A stretch of DNA of 64,000 nucleotides, taken from contig NZ_CP067101.1 in assembly GCF_016616425.1 (NCBI RefSeq), positions 5,642,001 to 5,706,000 on the forward strand. The letters run 5' to 3'. Of this stretch, positions 1-8,628 are shown piece after piece; the stretch's first letter is position 1; each line of letters starts with the position of its first letter. The notes below the pieces were generated by a model. It searched no databases. It was not told the DNA's origin and saw only the letters and a program-made list of their open reading frames with translations. Position numbers and translations under genes: made by a program. This DNA is from Bradyrhizobium diazoefficiens. GTDB taxonomy: Bacteria > Pseudomonadota > Alphaproteobacteria > Rhizobiales > Xanthobacteraceae.

Positions 1-537
1 CTCGGCGGCGTCGTCGTACGAACGATCGCTGGCTACAAAGGTACGTCTCAAAATACCGACCATGCTTCATATGGCTGCGCCCGGGTTCCGGAAGATGGAG
101 AGATAGACTGGCGGCAGCCTACCGATAGCATCGATCGGCTGATCCGCGGCTTAACGCCGCCATTTCCTGGTGCCTTCACCTACCTTGACGGGCAGCGGCT
201 CATCATCGCCAACGCGTCCCCGCGCCTCGATGCTCCCCGCTACATCGGCCGCATACCAGGCCGGATCGTGGGCCGGTCACCTTCCGAAGGCTGGGTGGAT
301 GTGCTGACTGGCGATGGCGTCCTACGCATGTTCAGCGTCCTTCCTCCCAACGCCGAGCAGCCATATGCTGCCGCCTCCGTCATCGGATCGACACGAGCCA
401 CACTGGGGCTGTCCCGCCTCGATCTTCTCCGCCGGATCGTCGCGCTTGAAGACAGGCTCGCTTCGCTCGAGCAACTCAAATGCGCTCACGAGGCAGCGAC
501 GGTTCTGGCCCGGGAAGGCTCAGGCCTCCAGCGCTAA
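1..537 (+). CDS. Formyltransferase-family protein, C-terminal part (5' end outside window)
   Basis: The frame is open from base 1 to the TAA at 535-537, so 178 residues of the C-terminal part are visible. The stretch YGCARVPEDGEIDW, followed by PPFPGAFTYLDGQRL at about residues 50-65, matches the junction and C-terminal beta-barrel of the methionyl-tRNA formyltransferase/ArnA family. Relatives formylate Met-tRNA or amino sugars using formyl-tetrahydrofolate. The catalytic Asn-His-Asp domain lies upstream of the window and cannot be checked. The last 40 residues form a charged, possibly coiled-coil tail rather than the standard Fmt end. A sugar N-formyltransferase fits the neighbouring glycan genes, but that choice is inference. 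Confidence 0.7.
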   Translation, partial: LGGVVVRTIAGYKGTSQNTDHASYGCARVPEDGEIDWRQPTDSIDRLIRGLTPPFPGAFTYLDGQRLIIANASPRLDAPRYIGRIPGRIVGRSPSEGWVDVLTGDGVLRMFSVLPPNAEQPYAAASVIGSTRATLGLSRLDLLRRIVALEDRLASLEQLKCAHEAATVLAREGSGLQR

Positions 538-1230
538 AATGCCTCACGACCCGTGTCCTAGATTATATTTTATAAAATAAATAAATTGATAAATGGACGA
601 CAATTGAATAAGGGCAGAGACCGTGCGCAAAGAGCCGTAGCGGCCATGGTATTGCCGTGAGAAGGATTTGGAATAGCGCGAAGTCCTGATCGGGTGGAAT
701 ACCGGGGCCTCCTCAGTGCACTCGGAAGAAGCCTCTCGTATCCGCAGCAGGGGGCGGCAATTTAAGGCCAAGTAATCGCGCGCGGTAGGACGGATATCAA
801 ATGCAAGATGAGCTACTCGTCATTCTGGGAGCCGAAGCCACGATACTTGCGTCCGTGGCGGCGATGACCCTCTACGCCAAACGAATGGACGTCCTGAGCG
901 GACGGTCGTTCGAGCGATCTGTCGCCTCGCCCGCCGACAACGGGCCCCGGTCGCTCCGTCGAACGCCGCGCGATTTAATATGGTTGCTCAGGAGGTAGGG
1001 CCACCTCGCTGCGTTCGCCCCGCCAAATCTCTTGCGGCGACCTGACGTAACCAGAACCAGACCGCAGACTCCGTCCCGGCTCGTGACACACTTTCGTCGG
1101 TCGGGTATGCCCGCCGCTGATGGTCCAGAGGACCGGCCCTGCTTTCCGAGGCTGGTCGCAACGCTGACGCCCGTGGATAGGCGTCAGCACCCGATGCAGG
1201 CAGTCGAGCGCCGCTATCTTTCGCGAAGCC
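538..1230. other. Intergenic region, 693 bp, no convincing gene
   Basis: The stretch lies between the formyltransferase end and the convergent end of the HlyD-type gene. It holds an AT-rich patch at about 564-600 and a strong inverted repeat at 1163-1188. A 65-codon plus-strand frame (801-998) with a hydrophobic N-terminus is present, but it has only a poor ribosome-binding site and no recognisable family, so I do not call it a gene. Confidence 0.6.
1163..1188 (-). terminator. Perfect 9-bp stem-loop after the type I exporter operon
   Basis: GCTGACGCC at 1163-1171 and GGCGTCAGC at 1180-1188 pair perfectly around an 8-base loop, 43 bases past the stop of the minus-strand HlyD-type gene. There is no T-tract after it, so it may act as a Rho-assisted terminator or as a 3' end stabiliser. 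Confidence 0.45.
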
Positions 1231-2559
1231 TCAGCGCTCCTTAAATGCACGCTCCGCCTGATCGTGCAGCGGCTTGAGCAGGTAGGACAGCGCGGTCCGA
1301 CCTGCCGTCTTGATGAAGACCTCGACCGGCATGCCTGGCAGCAGCTTGGCCGAGCCGAGCTTCGCCAGCTCTTCCGGCTTCAGCAAGACGCGGCCCGTGT
1401 AGTAACTCGTGCCGGCGCGCTGATCCTGCGTGATATCCGCCGAGACCATGCTGACCTCTCCGTCGATCTCCGGCGTGGTCTTCTGGTTGAACGCGGCGAA
1501 ACGCATTGTCGCGGTCTGGCCCACATAGACCTGGTCGATATCGCGCGGTGCGATCTTGACCTCGACCGCGAGCGAGTCCGCGTCCGGCACGATCAGCATG
1601 ATTTGCTCGCCGGGAGAGATGACACCTCCGACCGTGTGGACGCTAAGCTCGTGGACGCGGCCGGATTGTGGTGCCTTGATATCAATTCGATTTAGCTGGT
1701 CGACCGCCGCAGTTTTGCGCTCGCTCAGTTCGGCCAGTTTCGAGCGCGTTTCGATCAGATCCTTGCCCACCTCCGTCCGCAGATCCTGGTCGACCTGAAT
1801 GACCTGAAGCCCGATTTCGGAGATCTTGCCCTTCGACTGGGCAATCATTCCTGCGAGCTGGCTGCGCTCGCCTTCGATACGGGCGGAGTCGCGCTCGAGG
1901 GAATTGAGCCGCGTGATCGGCACCAGATTCTTCTGCCAGAGGCTGCGCACGCCCTCGAGCTCCTGGTGGATGAATTCAAGCTCCTTCTGCTTGGCCTCGG
2001 TCTGCCCCGTATAGCCCTTGATCTCGTTTTCCAGCTGCGTACTTTTCTCCTGCAACTGCGCTTTCTGGCCGCTCCTTGCCTGACGGCGCAAGTCGAACAG
2101 CTTCCGCTCCGCAGTGATGGCACGGTTTGCCTCGGAGTTGCTCTCCTTGGCGCGGTCGAGCAGCACCTTGGGAAACACGACCTGCTCGGCACCATCGCGC
2201 TCGGCCTCGAGACGAGCCTGCCGCGCAAGCAGCTCATCGATGCTGTTCGTGACGATTGTCGCGTTCGCGAGCGTCTGAGTCTCGTCGAGGCGGATCAAAA
2301 TGTCCCCCGCACTGACCCGGTCGCCTTCCCGCACGCGCAACTCGCCCACGATCCCACCGGTGGCATGCTGAACCTTCTTGACGCTCGAATCCACCACGAC
2401 AACGCCTTGGGCGATCACCGCGCCCGATAATTGGGTCGTTGTCGCCCAGCCGCCGATCCCAAAGGTCACCAAAGCGAACATGATCATACCGACGATCATG
2501 TAACGCTGAATGGATTGCAACGCCGGCGCTATCTGACCGTTCATCACCTGACCGTTCAT
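1231..2559 (-). CDS. Type I secretion membrane fusion protein (HlyD/PrtE family)
   Basis: This 442-residue periplasmic adaptor would link the inner-membrane ABC exporter encoded just upstream to a TolC-like outer-membrane channel. One N-terminal membrane segment lies at about residues 18-40. A lipoyl-like half follows (GGIVGELRVREGDRVSAGD), then long coiled-coil hairpins to about residue 280, the second lipoyl half and a beta-barrel domain near the C-terminus. The start is placed at the ATG at 2559, inside a longer open frame. It has GGAGGCGG just upstream and overlaps the exporter stop as ATGA, which implies translational coupling. Length and order match PrtD-PrtE/AprD-AprE systems. No outer-membrane partner is encoded nearby. 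Confidence 0.93.
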   Translation of the reverse strand: MNGQVMNGQIAPALQSIQRYMIVGMIMFALVTFGIGGWATTTQLSGAVIAQGVVVVDSSVKKVQHATGGIVGELRVREGDRVSAGDILIRLDETQTLANATIVTNSIDELLARQARLEAERDGAEQVVFPKVLLDRAKESNSEANRAITAERKLFDLRRQARSGQKAQLQEKSTQLENEIKGYTGQTEAKQKELEFIHQELEGVRSLWQKNLVPITRLNSLERDSARIEGERSQLAGMIAQSKGKISEIGLQVIQVDQDLRTEVGKDLIETRSKLAELSERKTAAVDQLNRIDIKAPQSGRVHELSVHTVGGVISPGEQIMLIVPDADSLAVEVKIAPRDIDQVYVGQTATMRFAAFNQKTTPEIDGEVSMVSADITQDQRAGTSYYTGRVLLKPEELAKLGSAKLLPGMPVEVFIKTAGRTALSYLLKPLHDQAERAFKER

Positions 2560-4490
2560 CGGCCGCCTCCTTGAGCTTCCGCGACGACCTTGAGCGGAAC
2601 GGAATTTCGCAACACTTTCTTGAGAACCTCCTCTCTCTTGCCGAAGGACTGAACCTTGCCTTCCCCGAGGCACAAGACATGATCGACGCCTTCAAGCGCC
2701 TTCGGACGATGCGCAACAACGGCGACAATTCCGCCCCGGCGGCGCACGTTCAGGATCGCCTCGGTCAGCGCCTCCTCGCCCTCGGCGTCGAGGTTGGAGG
2801 AGGGCTCATCGAGCACGACCAGGAAGGGCTTGCCGTAAAAGGCGCGCGCGAGCCCGATCCGCTGCCGCTGACCCGCCGACAGCGCCAGCCCTCCCTCGCC
2901 GATCTTCGTGCCGTAGCCGTCAGGAAGGGAGAGGATGAGGTCGTGCGCGCCCGCGGCATGCGCGGCCTCCAGAACAGCGGCGGCGGTTGCCTGCGGGTCG
3001 AACCGCGCAATGTTCATCGCAATGCTGCCGTCGAACAATTCGACGTCCTGAGGCAGGTAACCGATGTGCTTGCCGAGGGCGTCCGATGACCAGTGATCGA
3101 GCGCGGCCTTGTCGAGCCGGATCCTGCCTCGCATGGACGGCCACACTCCCACCAGCGCACGCGCCAACGTCGACTTGCCGGATCCGCTCGGACCAATGAT
3201 TCCAACCGCCTGCCCGCTGCGCAGCTGGAACGACACTTCGCTAAGGGTGGGCCTCTCGGAGTTTGGAGCGCCGATATAGAGATTCTCGGCGGTGAGGGTT
3301 TCAACGGGCGCAGGCAATGCCAGCCGCTCCTCCTCGTGGGGCAGAAGCTTCAGCAAGCGGTCGAGCCGTTGCCCCGATTGCCGCGCGGCGACGAATCCTT
3401 TCCAGTTCGCGATGGCCATTTCGACGGGCGCCAGGGCTCGCGCGGTGAGGATCGATCCGGCAATGATGATGCCGGCCGTCGATTCCTGATTGATGACGAG
3501 GACGGCGCCAACGGCAAGAACCAGCGATTGCAAGATCGCCCGAAAAATCTTGGAGGCGCCACCGAGTCCGTTTGCGACATCGCTGGCCCGCTCGTGCGCG
3601 GCGAGGTATTTCGCGTTGACCTCCCGCCAACGCAAAGCCGCCTGTTGCCGCATGCCCATGGCCTGCAGAACTTCGGCATTTCGTCGGCCCTCGAGCGCCA
3701 GCGCAGTTCGCGAAACTGCGAGACGCGAGGACGCCTTTGCCGGCCCTCGGGTGCGTGCTTCCGTGAGCATCGTAATGCCAACCAGCACCAGCGCGCCGAC
3801 CAGCGCAGTGACGCCAATCCAGAAGTGAAAGAGGAAGCAGACGCCGAGATAGATCGGCATCCAGGGCAGATCGAACAGCGCCGTCGGCCCTCCGCTCGAC
3901 AGGAAGCTGCGGACCTGATCAAGGTCCCGCACCGGCTGCAAGCCGTCGCCATCCGCCCTGGTCTTCAAAGGCAGGCGAACAAGCGCGTCGAATATGCGAA
4001 CGCCGAGCCTTTCATCGAAATACCGGCCGACCCGGCCGCTGATCCTGCTCCTGACGAGGTCGAGCCCCCCCTGGAACAGGTAAAGTACCGCGGCCAAAAC
4101 CATCAAGGCGACCAGTGTCGGTATGCTGCGCCCGGGCAGCACCCTATCATAGACTTGCAGCATGAAAAACGAGCCGGTGAGCATAAGGAGATTGCTCATC
4201 CCGCTGAAGGCCGCGAGAGCCCAGAAAATCCGGCGGCAAGACCGCAGGAAAGCCGACATCTCTGACTGCGCTTCGTCATAGTGCTCTGCCGGCCGAGGGC
4301 GACCAGCGAATATCCGTTGCCGAAGGGCTTCAACCAAGCGCCTCACCCAGCCGACGAGCCGCGACGTCGGCCGTTCGGCATCGTTCGCCAGCCGGCGCCC
4401 GGCCGACCACAGTCCCGACAAATGCATAATTGGAATTCGATAAAGATTCGCGGGCGGGAGGATCATCCCCCGCCGTCCAACGTCAGTCAT
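2556..4490 (-). CDS. Type I secretion ABC transporter/permease (PrtD family)
   Basis: This 644-residue half-transporter would power export of the beta-helix protein encoded upstream. The membrane domain spans about residues 90-370. The nucleotide-binding domain follows, with Walker A GPSGSGKST (about 432), signature LSAGQRQRIG (about 540), Walker B VVLDEPSSNLD (about 556) and the H-loop AHRP (about 591). There is no N-terminal C39-like domain, which sets it apart from the second exporter in this window. The start is uncertain: ATG 4490 has weak spacing, whereas ATG 4466 (residue 9) follows a GGCGGGGG run. It is separated from the substrate gene by a strong stem-loop. Confidence 0.93.
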   Translation of the reverse strand: MTDVGRRGMILPPANLYRIPIMHLSGLWSAGRRLANDAERPTSRLVGWVRRLVEALRQRIFAGRPRPAEHYDEAQSEMSAFLRSCRRIFWALAAFSGMSNLLMLTGSFFMLQVYDRVLPGRSIPTLVALMVLAAVLYLFQGGLDLVRSRISGRVGRYFDERLGVRIFDALVRLPLKTRADGDGLQPVRDLDQVRSFLSSGGPTALFDLPWMPIYLGVCFLFHFWIGVTALVGALVLVGITMLTEARTRGPAKASSRLAVSRTALALEGRRNAEVLQAMGMRQQAALRWREVNAKYLAAHERASDVANGLGGASKIFRAILQSLVLAVGAVLVINQESTAGIIIAGSILTARALAPVEMAIANWKGFVAARQSGQRLDRLLKLLPHEEERLALPAPVETLTAENLYIGAPNSERPTLSEVSFQLRSGQAVGIIGPSGSGKSTLARALVGVWPSMRGRIRLDKAALDHWSSDALGKHIGYLPQDVELFDGSIAMNIARFDPQATAAAVLEAAHAAGAHDLILSLPDGYGTKIGEGGLALSAGQRQRIGLARAFYGKPFLVVLDEPSSNLDAEGEEALTEAILNVRRRGGIVAVVAHRPKALEGVDHVLCLGEGKVQSFGKREEVLKKVLRNSVPLKVVAEAQGGGR

Positions 4491-4512
4491 GGCGCCTGCC
4501 CTTTAGTCATGC

Positions 4513-4542
4513 CTTCGGGGGGGTCCCAAGAGCCCCCCGAGG
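4513..4542 (-). terminator. G/C-rich stem-loop between secreted-substrate gene and its exporter
   Basis: On the plus strand CTTCGGGGGG (4513-4522) pairs with CCCCCCGAGG (4533-4542), giving 10 bp with one G-T pair and a 10-base loop. It lies about 40 bases after the stop of the minus-strand substrate gene and 23 bases before the exporter start, with no T-tract. I infer a leaky terminator or processing site that lowers exporter expression relative to its substrate, as known for other type I operons. Confidence 0.5.
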
Positions 4543-4582
4543 CAGTTGTTGAGTATCAGCCTGTGTGTGGCTGATCCGTTCC

Positions 4583-7117
4583 TTACGCGAAGTGGAAGTC
4601 GTGGCTGTTCAGCTTGTCGAGCTGCGTGTTCTTCAGCGTGAGAGTGTCGCTTCCCGCCGCGAGAACGACGTCGTGGCCTGACTGGGCCGCGTGGGAGAGA
4701 ACGCTCGCAAAACTGTCGAATACGTTTTTGCTGAACTCGATCGTGTCGTGAGCGGGTCCGCGGGCAGCGAAGTCCTTGATGACGTCGTGGCCGAAGTTCG
4801 ACGCAAACTGGAACGTATCCGCCCCCGCTTTACCAACCATGACATCGTTGCCCGTGGTGCTGGACAGCGTATTGCTGCGGCCCGAGCCGATGATCGCCTC
4901 GCCGGAGCTCGTCCCGACCACGTGGCCGGTCGTGTCGACCTGCTCTGCGGTAAAAGCGTGGGTCTTGCCCGACAGATCGGAGGTGTGGAAGCTCCACTTG
5001 CCGTGCTCGCCCGCTGTAACCGAACCGACCGAGGTCGTGCCGTCAAACAGCTTAATCTGGCTGTTGGGATCGGCCGTGCCCTTGATCGTTGCGGTGTGAT
5101 CCCAATGCTGGCGCACGTTGGTGACTTCCACCGTCGAGGTGCCGTTAGCGCTGTGCGAGCCAATCGGCGGATCGATTGGCTGCGACAAGGCACTGGTGTT
5201 GCCGGCTGCGTCGGTGGCCGTCGCGGTGAAGGTGTGTGACCCGTGCTTGAGATTCGGGGTCGTCACGCTCCAGTCGCCGTCGCTTGCAACGGTCGCGGTG
5301 CCAAGCAGGGTCGAGCCCTCATAGAGCTTGATCGAGCTTCCCGCTTCCGCCGTTCCGGACACGGTGGCATGGTTATGCGTGGTCGGATCGCTCAGCAGAA
5401 CCGGAGCAGCGGGAGCAGCGGTATCCACCGTGACATCCAGCGCAGTCGATGCCTTGCTGATAACGCCAGAAACCGTGTCGGTCGCAGTGAAGCTGTGCTT
5501 GCCGTCGGGCAGCGCGGCGGTCGTGTAGTGCCACGCTCCGTTTGCATCCGCCGTGACCGTGCCGAGCTGCGTCGTGCCGTCGAGCACTTTGACCGTGCTG
5601 TTGGCAGCCGCAGTCCCCGCCAGGGTCAACGTCTTGTCGCTCGTGATGTGATCGCCGGCGACACCGCTGTCTGTCGAGAAGGAGGCGATCTTCGGTGCGG
5701 CCGGCGCAGTGGTGCCGGTGCCGGACGTACCTGAACCGGACGTACCCGAACCGGTGGAGCCAGTCGTCCCAGAACCAATGACCGGATCCACAGCCGTCGA
5801 CGCAGCGCTGACGTTGCCGGCGACGTCAATCGCCTTCGCCGTCAGAACGTGCGAACCGGACGACAACGCAGACGTCGTGACGCTCCACGCACCGCTCGAG
5901 TTGCTTGTGGCTGTCCCGACCTGCGTCGTTCCATCAAACACCTTGATCGCGCTGTTTGCTTCCGCAGTTCCCGACACCACGGCCTGATTGGCGCTATTCA
6001 CGGTATCGCTCACGATCGTCGGTGCGGCCGGCGCCTTGGTGTCGACAGTGACCGCTACTGCAGCCGACGCCACGCTGGTCTGAGCCGACGCGTTGGTCGC
6101 GGTCGCCGTCAGCGTATGCTTCGCATCGGTCAAGACCTTGGTGATGTAGTCCCAGCTTCCGGTCGAAGTCGCGGTCGCCGTACCGATCTGCGTCGAACCG
6201 TCGTAGACCTTTACAGTGCTGCCAGCCGCGGCGGTGCCGTGCAGGGTGATCTGGCTGGCGTCGGTGATGCCATCTCCGGCCACACCGCTGTCAGGCGACC
6301 ATGACGCAATGACGGGCGCGCTCGGGGCCGTGGGCGGTGAGGTCGTCGTCGTACCGCTGTTTGCCGACGTATTGAGTGCCGACGCCAGCGCTGCGCCGTC
6401 CGTGTAGTTCCCGGAGAACACCGAGTCATTCCCGCGGATCATCGCGTCACCATACTGCGCGCCACCAACGTGATTATTGGTAAACGACACACCGGTAATC
6501 GAGGCGGTACCCAGGTTGGAGTCGGCGTATACGGTGTAGGCGCCACCAGTAAGTAGGTTATTGGTGACCGTGACATTCGAGACTGGCCCGAAGCCGTTGT
6601 CGATCATAACCGCCGAGGTCCAGCCCCACTGGTTAATGATCGAATTGCCGGTGATCTGAATGTTGGAGAGGCCTCCATCGATCTGGATGCCGTCATAATG
6701 AGGCGATCCGCCCGCCTGGAGATCGTGGATGTAGTTGCCCTTGATGACGGAGTTGCTTCCGGGAACGATGCCATTCTCCACGTTGAAAATGTTGTTCCCG
6801 ATAAACGTGCCGCTCCCCATGATGCCCTGATTGCCAGTGCCGTCCGGCGCCCTGCCGGTACCATCGATCGTGCAATTCTGGACGACTGCACCCGCGACTC
6901 CGGAATCAATGGTCACCACAGACCAATTGCCGGATGTGATCTTGCAGTTCTCGAGCGTCACATTATCCGCCCTGATGTAGACGCTCCCGGTGATGTTGAG
7001 TCCGGAAACCACGGCTCCCGCTTGCGTGACGATCACGTCTCCAGAAGCGGTGAGCGTTACCCCCGCCGGCACCCCGGTGCTCGTCGCGTCGGGCCAGGCA
7101 TTCGTTGTCGTTGTCAA
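4583..7117 (-). CDS. Type I-secreted right-handed beta-helix protein with Ig-like repeats and RTX-like C-terminus
   Basis: This 844-residue protein has no Sec signal. Residues about 1-250 form a parallel beta-helix, with short turns rich in N, G and I and blocks such as NQGIMGSG and PHYDGIQIDGG. Residues about 252-755 hold five bacterial Ig-like repeats (variants of GTAEANSAIKVFDGTTQ), split by a Gly/Ser/Thr linker. Residues about 755-844 contain one RTX-like stretch (TGNDVMVGKAGADTFQF) and end in a hydrophobic type I secretion tail. The start is TTG 7117, because a stop lies just upstream in frame and GGAGAA precedes it. The gene leads the PrtD/PrtE-type operon, so it is the likely substrate. 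The layout resembles secreted alginate epimerases/lyases; catalytic activity is inferred, not shown. Confidence 0.85.
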   Translation of the reverse strand: MTTTTNAWPDATSTGVPAGVTLTASGDVIVTQAGAVVSGLNITGSVYIRADNVTLENCKITSGNWSVVTIDSGVAGAVVQNCTIDGTGRAPDGTGNQGIMGSGTFIGNNIFNVENGIVPGSNSVIKGNYIHDLQAGGSPHYDGIQIDGGLSNIQITGNSIINQWGWTSAVMIDNGFGPVSNVTVTNNLLTGGAYTVYADSNLGTASITGVSFTNNHVGGAQYGDAMIRGNDSVFSGNYTDGAALASALNTSANSGTTTTSPPTAPSAPVIASWSPDSGVAGDGITDASQITLHGTAAAGSTVKVYDGSTQIGTATATSTGSWDYITKVLTDAKHTLTATATNASAQTSVASAAVAVTVDTKAPAAPTIVSDTVNSANQAVVSGTAEANSAIKVFDGTTQVGTATSNSSGAWSVTTSALSSGSHVLTAKAIDVAGNVSAASTAVDPVIGSGTTGSTGSGTSGSGTSGTGTTAPAAPKIASFSTDSGVAGDHITSDKTLTLAGTAAANSTVKVLDGTTQLGTVTADANGAWHYTTAALPDGKHSFTATDTVSGVISKASTALDVTVDTAAPAAPVLLSDPTTHNHATVSGTAEAGSSIKLYEGSTLLGTATVASDGDWSVTTPNLKHGSHTFTATATDAAGNTSALSQPIDPPIGSHSANGTSTVEVTNVRQHWDHTATIKGTADPNSQIKLFDGTTSVGSVTAGEHGKWSFHTSDLSGKTHAFTAEQVDTTGHVVGTSSGEAIIGSGRSNTLSSTTGNDVMVGKAGADTFQFASNFGHDVIKDFAARGPAHDTIEFSKNVFDSFASVLSHAAQSGHDVVLAAGSDTLTLKNTQLDKLNSHDFHFA

Positions 7118-7860
7118 AACAGATTCTCCGTCTTCTCTGTATTATCCCCGTTAATTGACACCAGCGCTTATTGTGCTTTTTCACTCTCGATTTAATCGCG
7201 ATCGAGATACGCCAGTGCCGTGCTTGCGCGGCGTTAATGGTCGTCCGCAGACGGCCTTTTTTTGACGAGACCACGGCTCCGCTAAGGCCATTTCACCGCA
7301 AGTGCCGCCAGATTCATGTGTCCGGAAATGCGATCCGGAAATCTACGGTACGGAAATCAAAAGCGATTTCGTTATAGCCGCGATCAAAGGGCCGCAAAAT
7401 GCACACGGCGCTCACTTCACAGAAAAATTCTTTCAAACCTGCGATCTGGCCAATGGTCGCAATGGTCGAGCGGGCCCAAAGCTCAATCCGACTCGACGTC
7501 GGGGCAACATTAAATAAACCATCGGATGTATAAATAGCACGACAGCTCACGTTTAAATGCAGCGTGCGATTGTCCTCCGCTCCGCGACAGCGACTCGATG
7601 ATCCGCCCGAGTTGTGGTGCTTCCCGTTCGTCGCGATGCGCGTCTACCGACAGCACCAGACCCGATACAGGATGACGTAATGAGTGGGCTTTTAGCGATA
7701 GAGCGCGCGATCGCGTCGACTGCACGCGAACGCAGAGGAACAGAAAGAAGTGTTCACTCGATACATCATCGCGTACGAGCGTCGTCGGCGAGAGTGCCGC
7801 TCCGAGGTCTGCAATCGACGGCTTGATTTCGCGAGGCAACATCAAAGCATTGCCAAGCCT
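7118..7860. other. Intergenic region, 743 bp, probable promoter of the type I operon
   Basis: No frame here resembles a known family. A 111-codon minus-strand frame (7510-7845) lacks a clear ribosome-binding site and has basic, low-complexity content, so it is not called. The part next to the beta-helix gene (about 7140-7200) is relatively AT-rich and contains TTAATTGAC at 7151. Promoter elements for the minus-strand operon are expected here, but I cannot fix them. Confidence 0.5.
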
Positions 7861-8628
7861 CTAAGTCTTCCGGCACAAAAATACCTTTTCACCGCGGATG
7901 AGCCCATATTGCGCAACCCGCGGCTCGACCGCCGTATATTCATTGACGACAAAGCCCGCGCGCTCGAGCCGGCGCCGGAAATCACGACCGAAAAAGCGCA
8001 CGTGATCGTGCTGATTGAAATACAGTATCCGATCTTCTACTGTTTTCTGCCTCGATCGATCCTCAAAAGTTTCTTGCCATCCCTCAATAAGCGGGATCAT
8101 CGCAATCAGCGTCCCGCCTTTACGCAAAATCCGAAAGAGTTCGGGCATGGCCAGGCGATCATTCACGTGCTCCAGGATATGGCAGCAGACGATCAGATCG
8201 AACCTGTCACTTTCGATGTCTATCTTTTCGATATTGATGTCGAGATCAGCGCCTTTGCCTCCGAATTCGCAACTAACATAACTGCGGGGCTTTCTCGCCT
8301 CTATGTACCTTGTGAGCCCCTTTTCAGGCGCGAAGTGAAGGATATCTTTCCCCGCAAACAGGCTCTGCTCGGCGTCGCAAAGCGCCAGCAACCGGTGCCG
8401 CTCGTGCGACAGACAATTCGGGCAGAGCGAGTCGAAGTTGATTCCCAACGCCAGCGGATTTGCGTAGGCAAAGAATCGGCCGCGATACCCACATACCGAA
8501 CAGGTTCTCTCAAATCGTCCGAAGAGGAAGCGGATCGTCCGAAGCCCACTGCGTAATGACCAGACATAGGGCCGCAAACGTCCCTTGATGCCGCCGATTG
8601 ACGATGGTGCCACGTCAAAATTGCTCAT
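7861..8628 (-). CDS. Class I SAM-dependent methyltransferase with N-terminal zinc ribbon
   Basis: This 255-residue protein carries two Cys pairs (CSVCG near residue 43 and CPNC near residue 70) that probably bind zinc. A Rossmann methyltransferase fold follows, with FDLIVCCHILEHV (about residue 145) as the motif around the active site and a late GGTLIAMIPL strand. It probably methylates a sugar or a lipid-linked glycan. The ATG at 8628 has GGGAG eight bases upstream and overlaps the end of the preceding polymerase-like gene by 14 bases, placing it last in the 14.9-7.9 kb operon. The zinc-ribbon variant is common in glycan loci; the substrate is unknown. Confidence 0.8.
   Translation of the reverse strand: MSNFDVAPSSIGGIKGRLRPYVWSLRSGLRTIRFLFGRFERTCSVCGYRGRFFAYANPLALGINFDSLCPNCLSHERHRLLALCDAEQSLFAGKDILHFAPEKGLTRYIEARKPRSYVSCEFGGKGADLDINIEKIDIESDRFDLIVCCHILEHVNDRLAMPELFRILRKGGTLIAMIPLIEGWQETFEDRSRQKTVEDRILYFNQHDHVRFFGRDFRRRLERAGFVVNEYTAVEPRVAQYGLIRGEKVFLCRKT

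Noticed and set aside
801..998. 65-codon plus-strand frame with a hydrophobic N-terminus
   Set aside because: It has a poor ribosome-binding site and no family; it is kept only as a remark for the intergenic stretch.
3093..4265. 390-codon plus-strand frame
   Set aside because: It is antisense to the well-supported PrtD-type transporter; the residues are Arg/Gln-rich and match no family.
7510..7845. 111-codon minus-strand frame between the beta-helix and methyltransferase genes
   Set aside because: It has no good start signal and its residues look non-coding.
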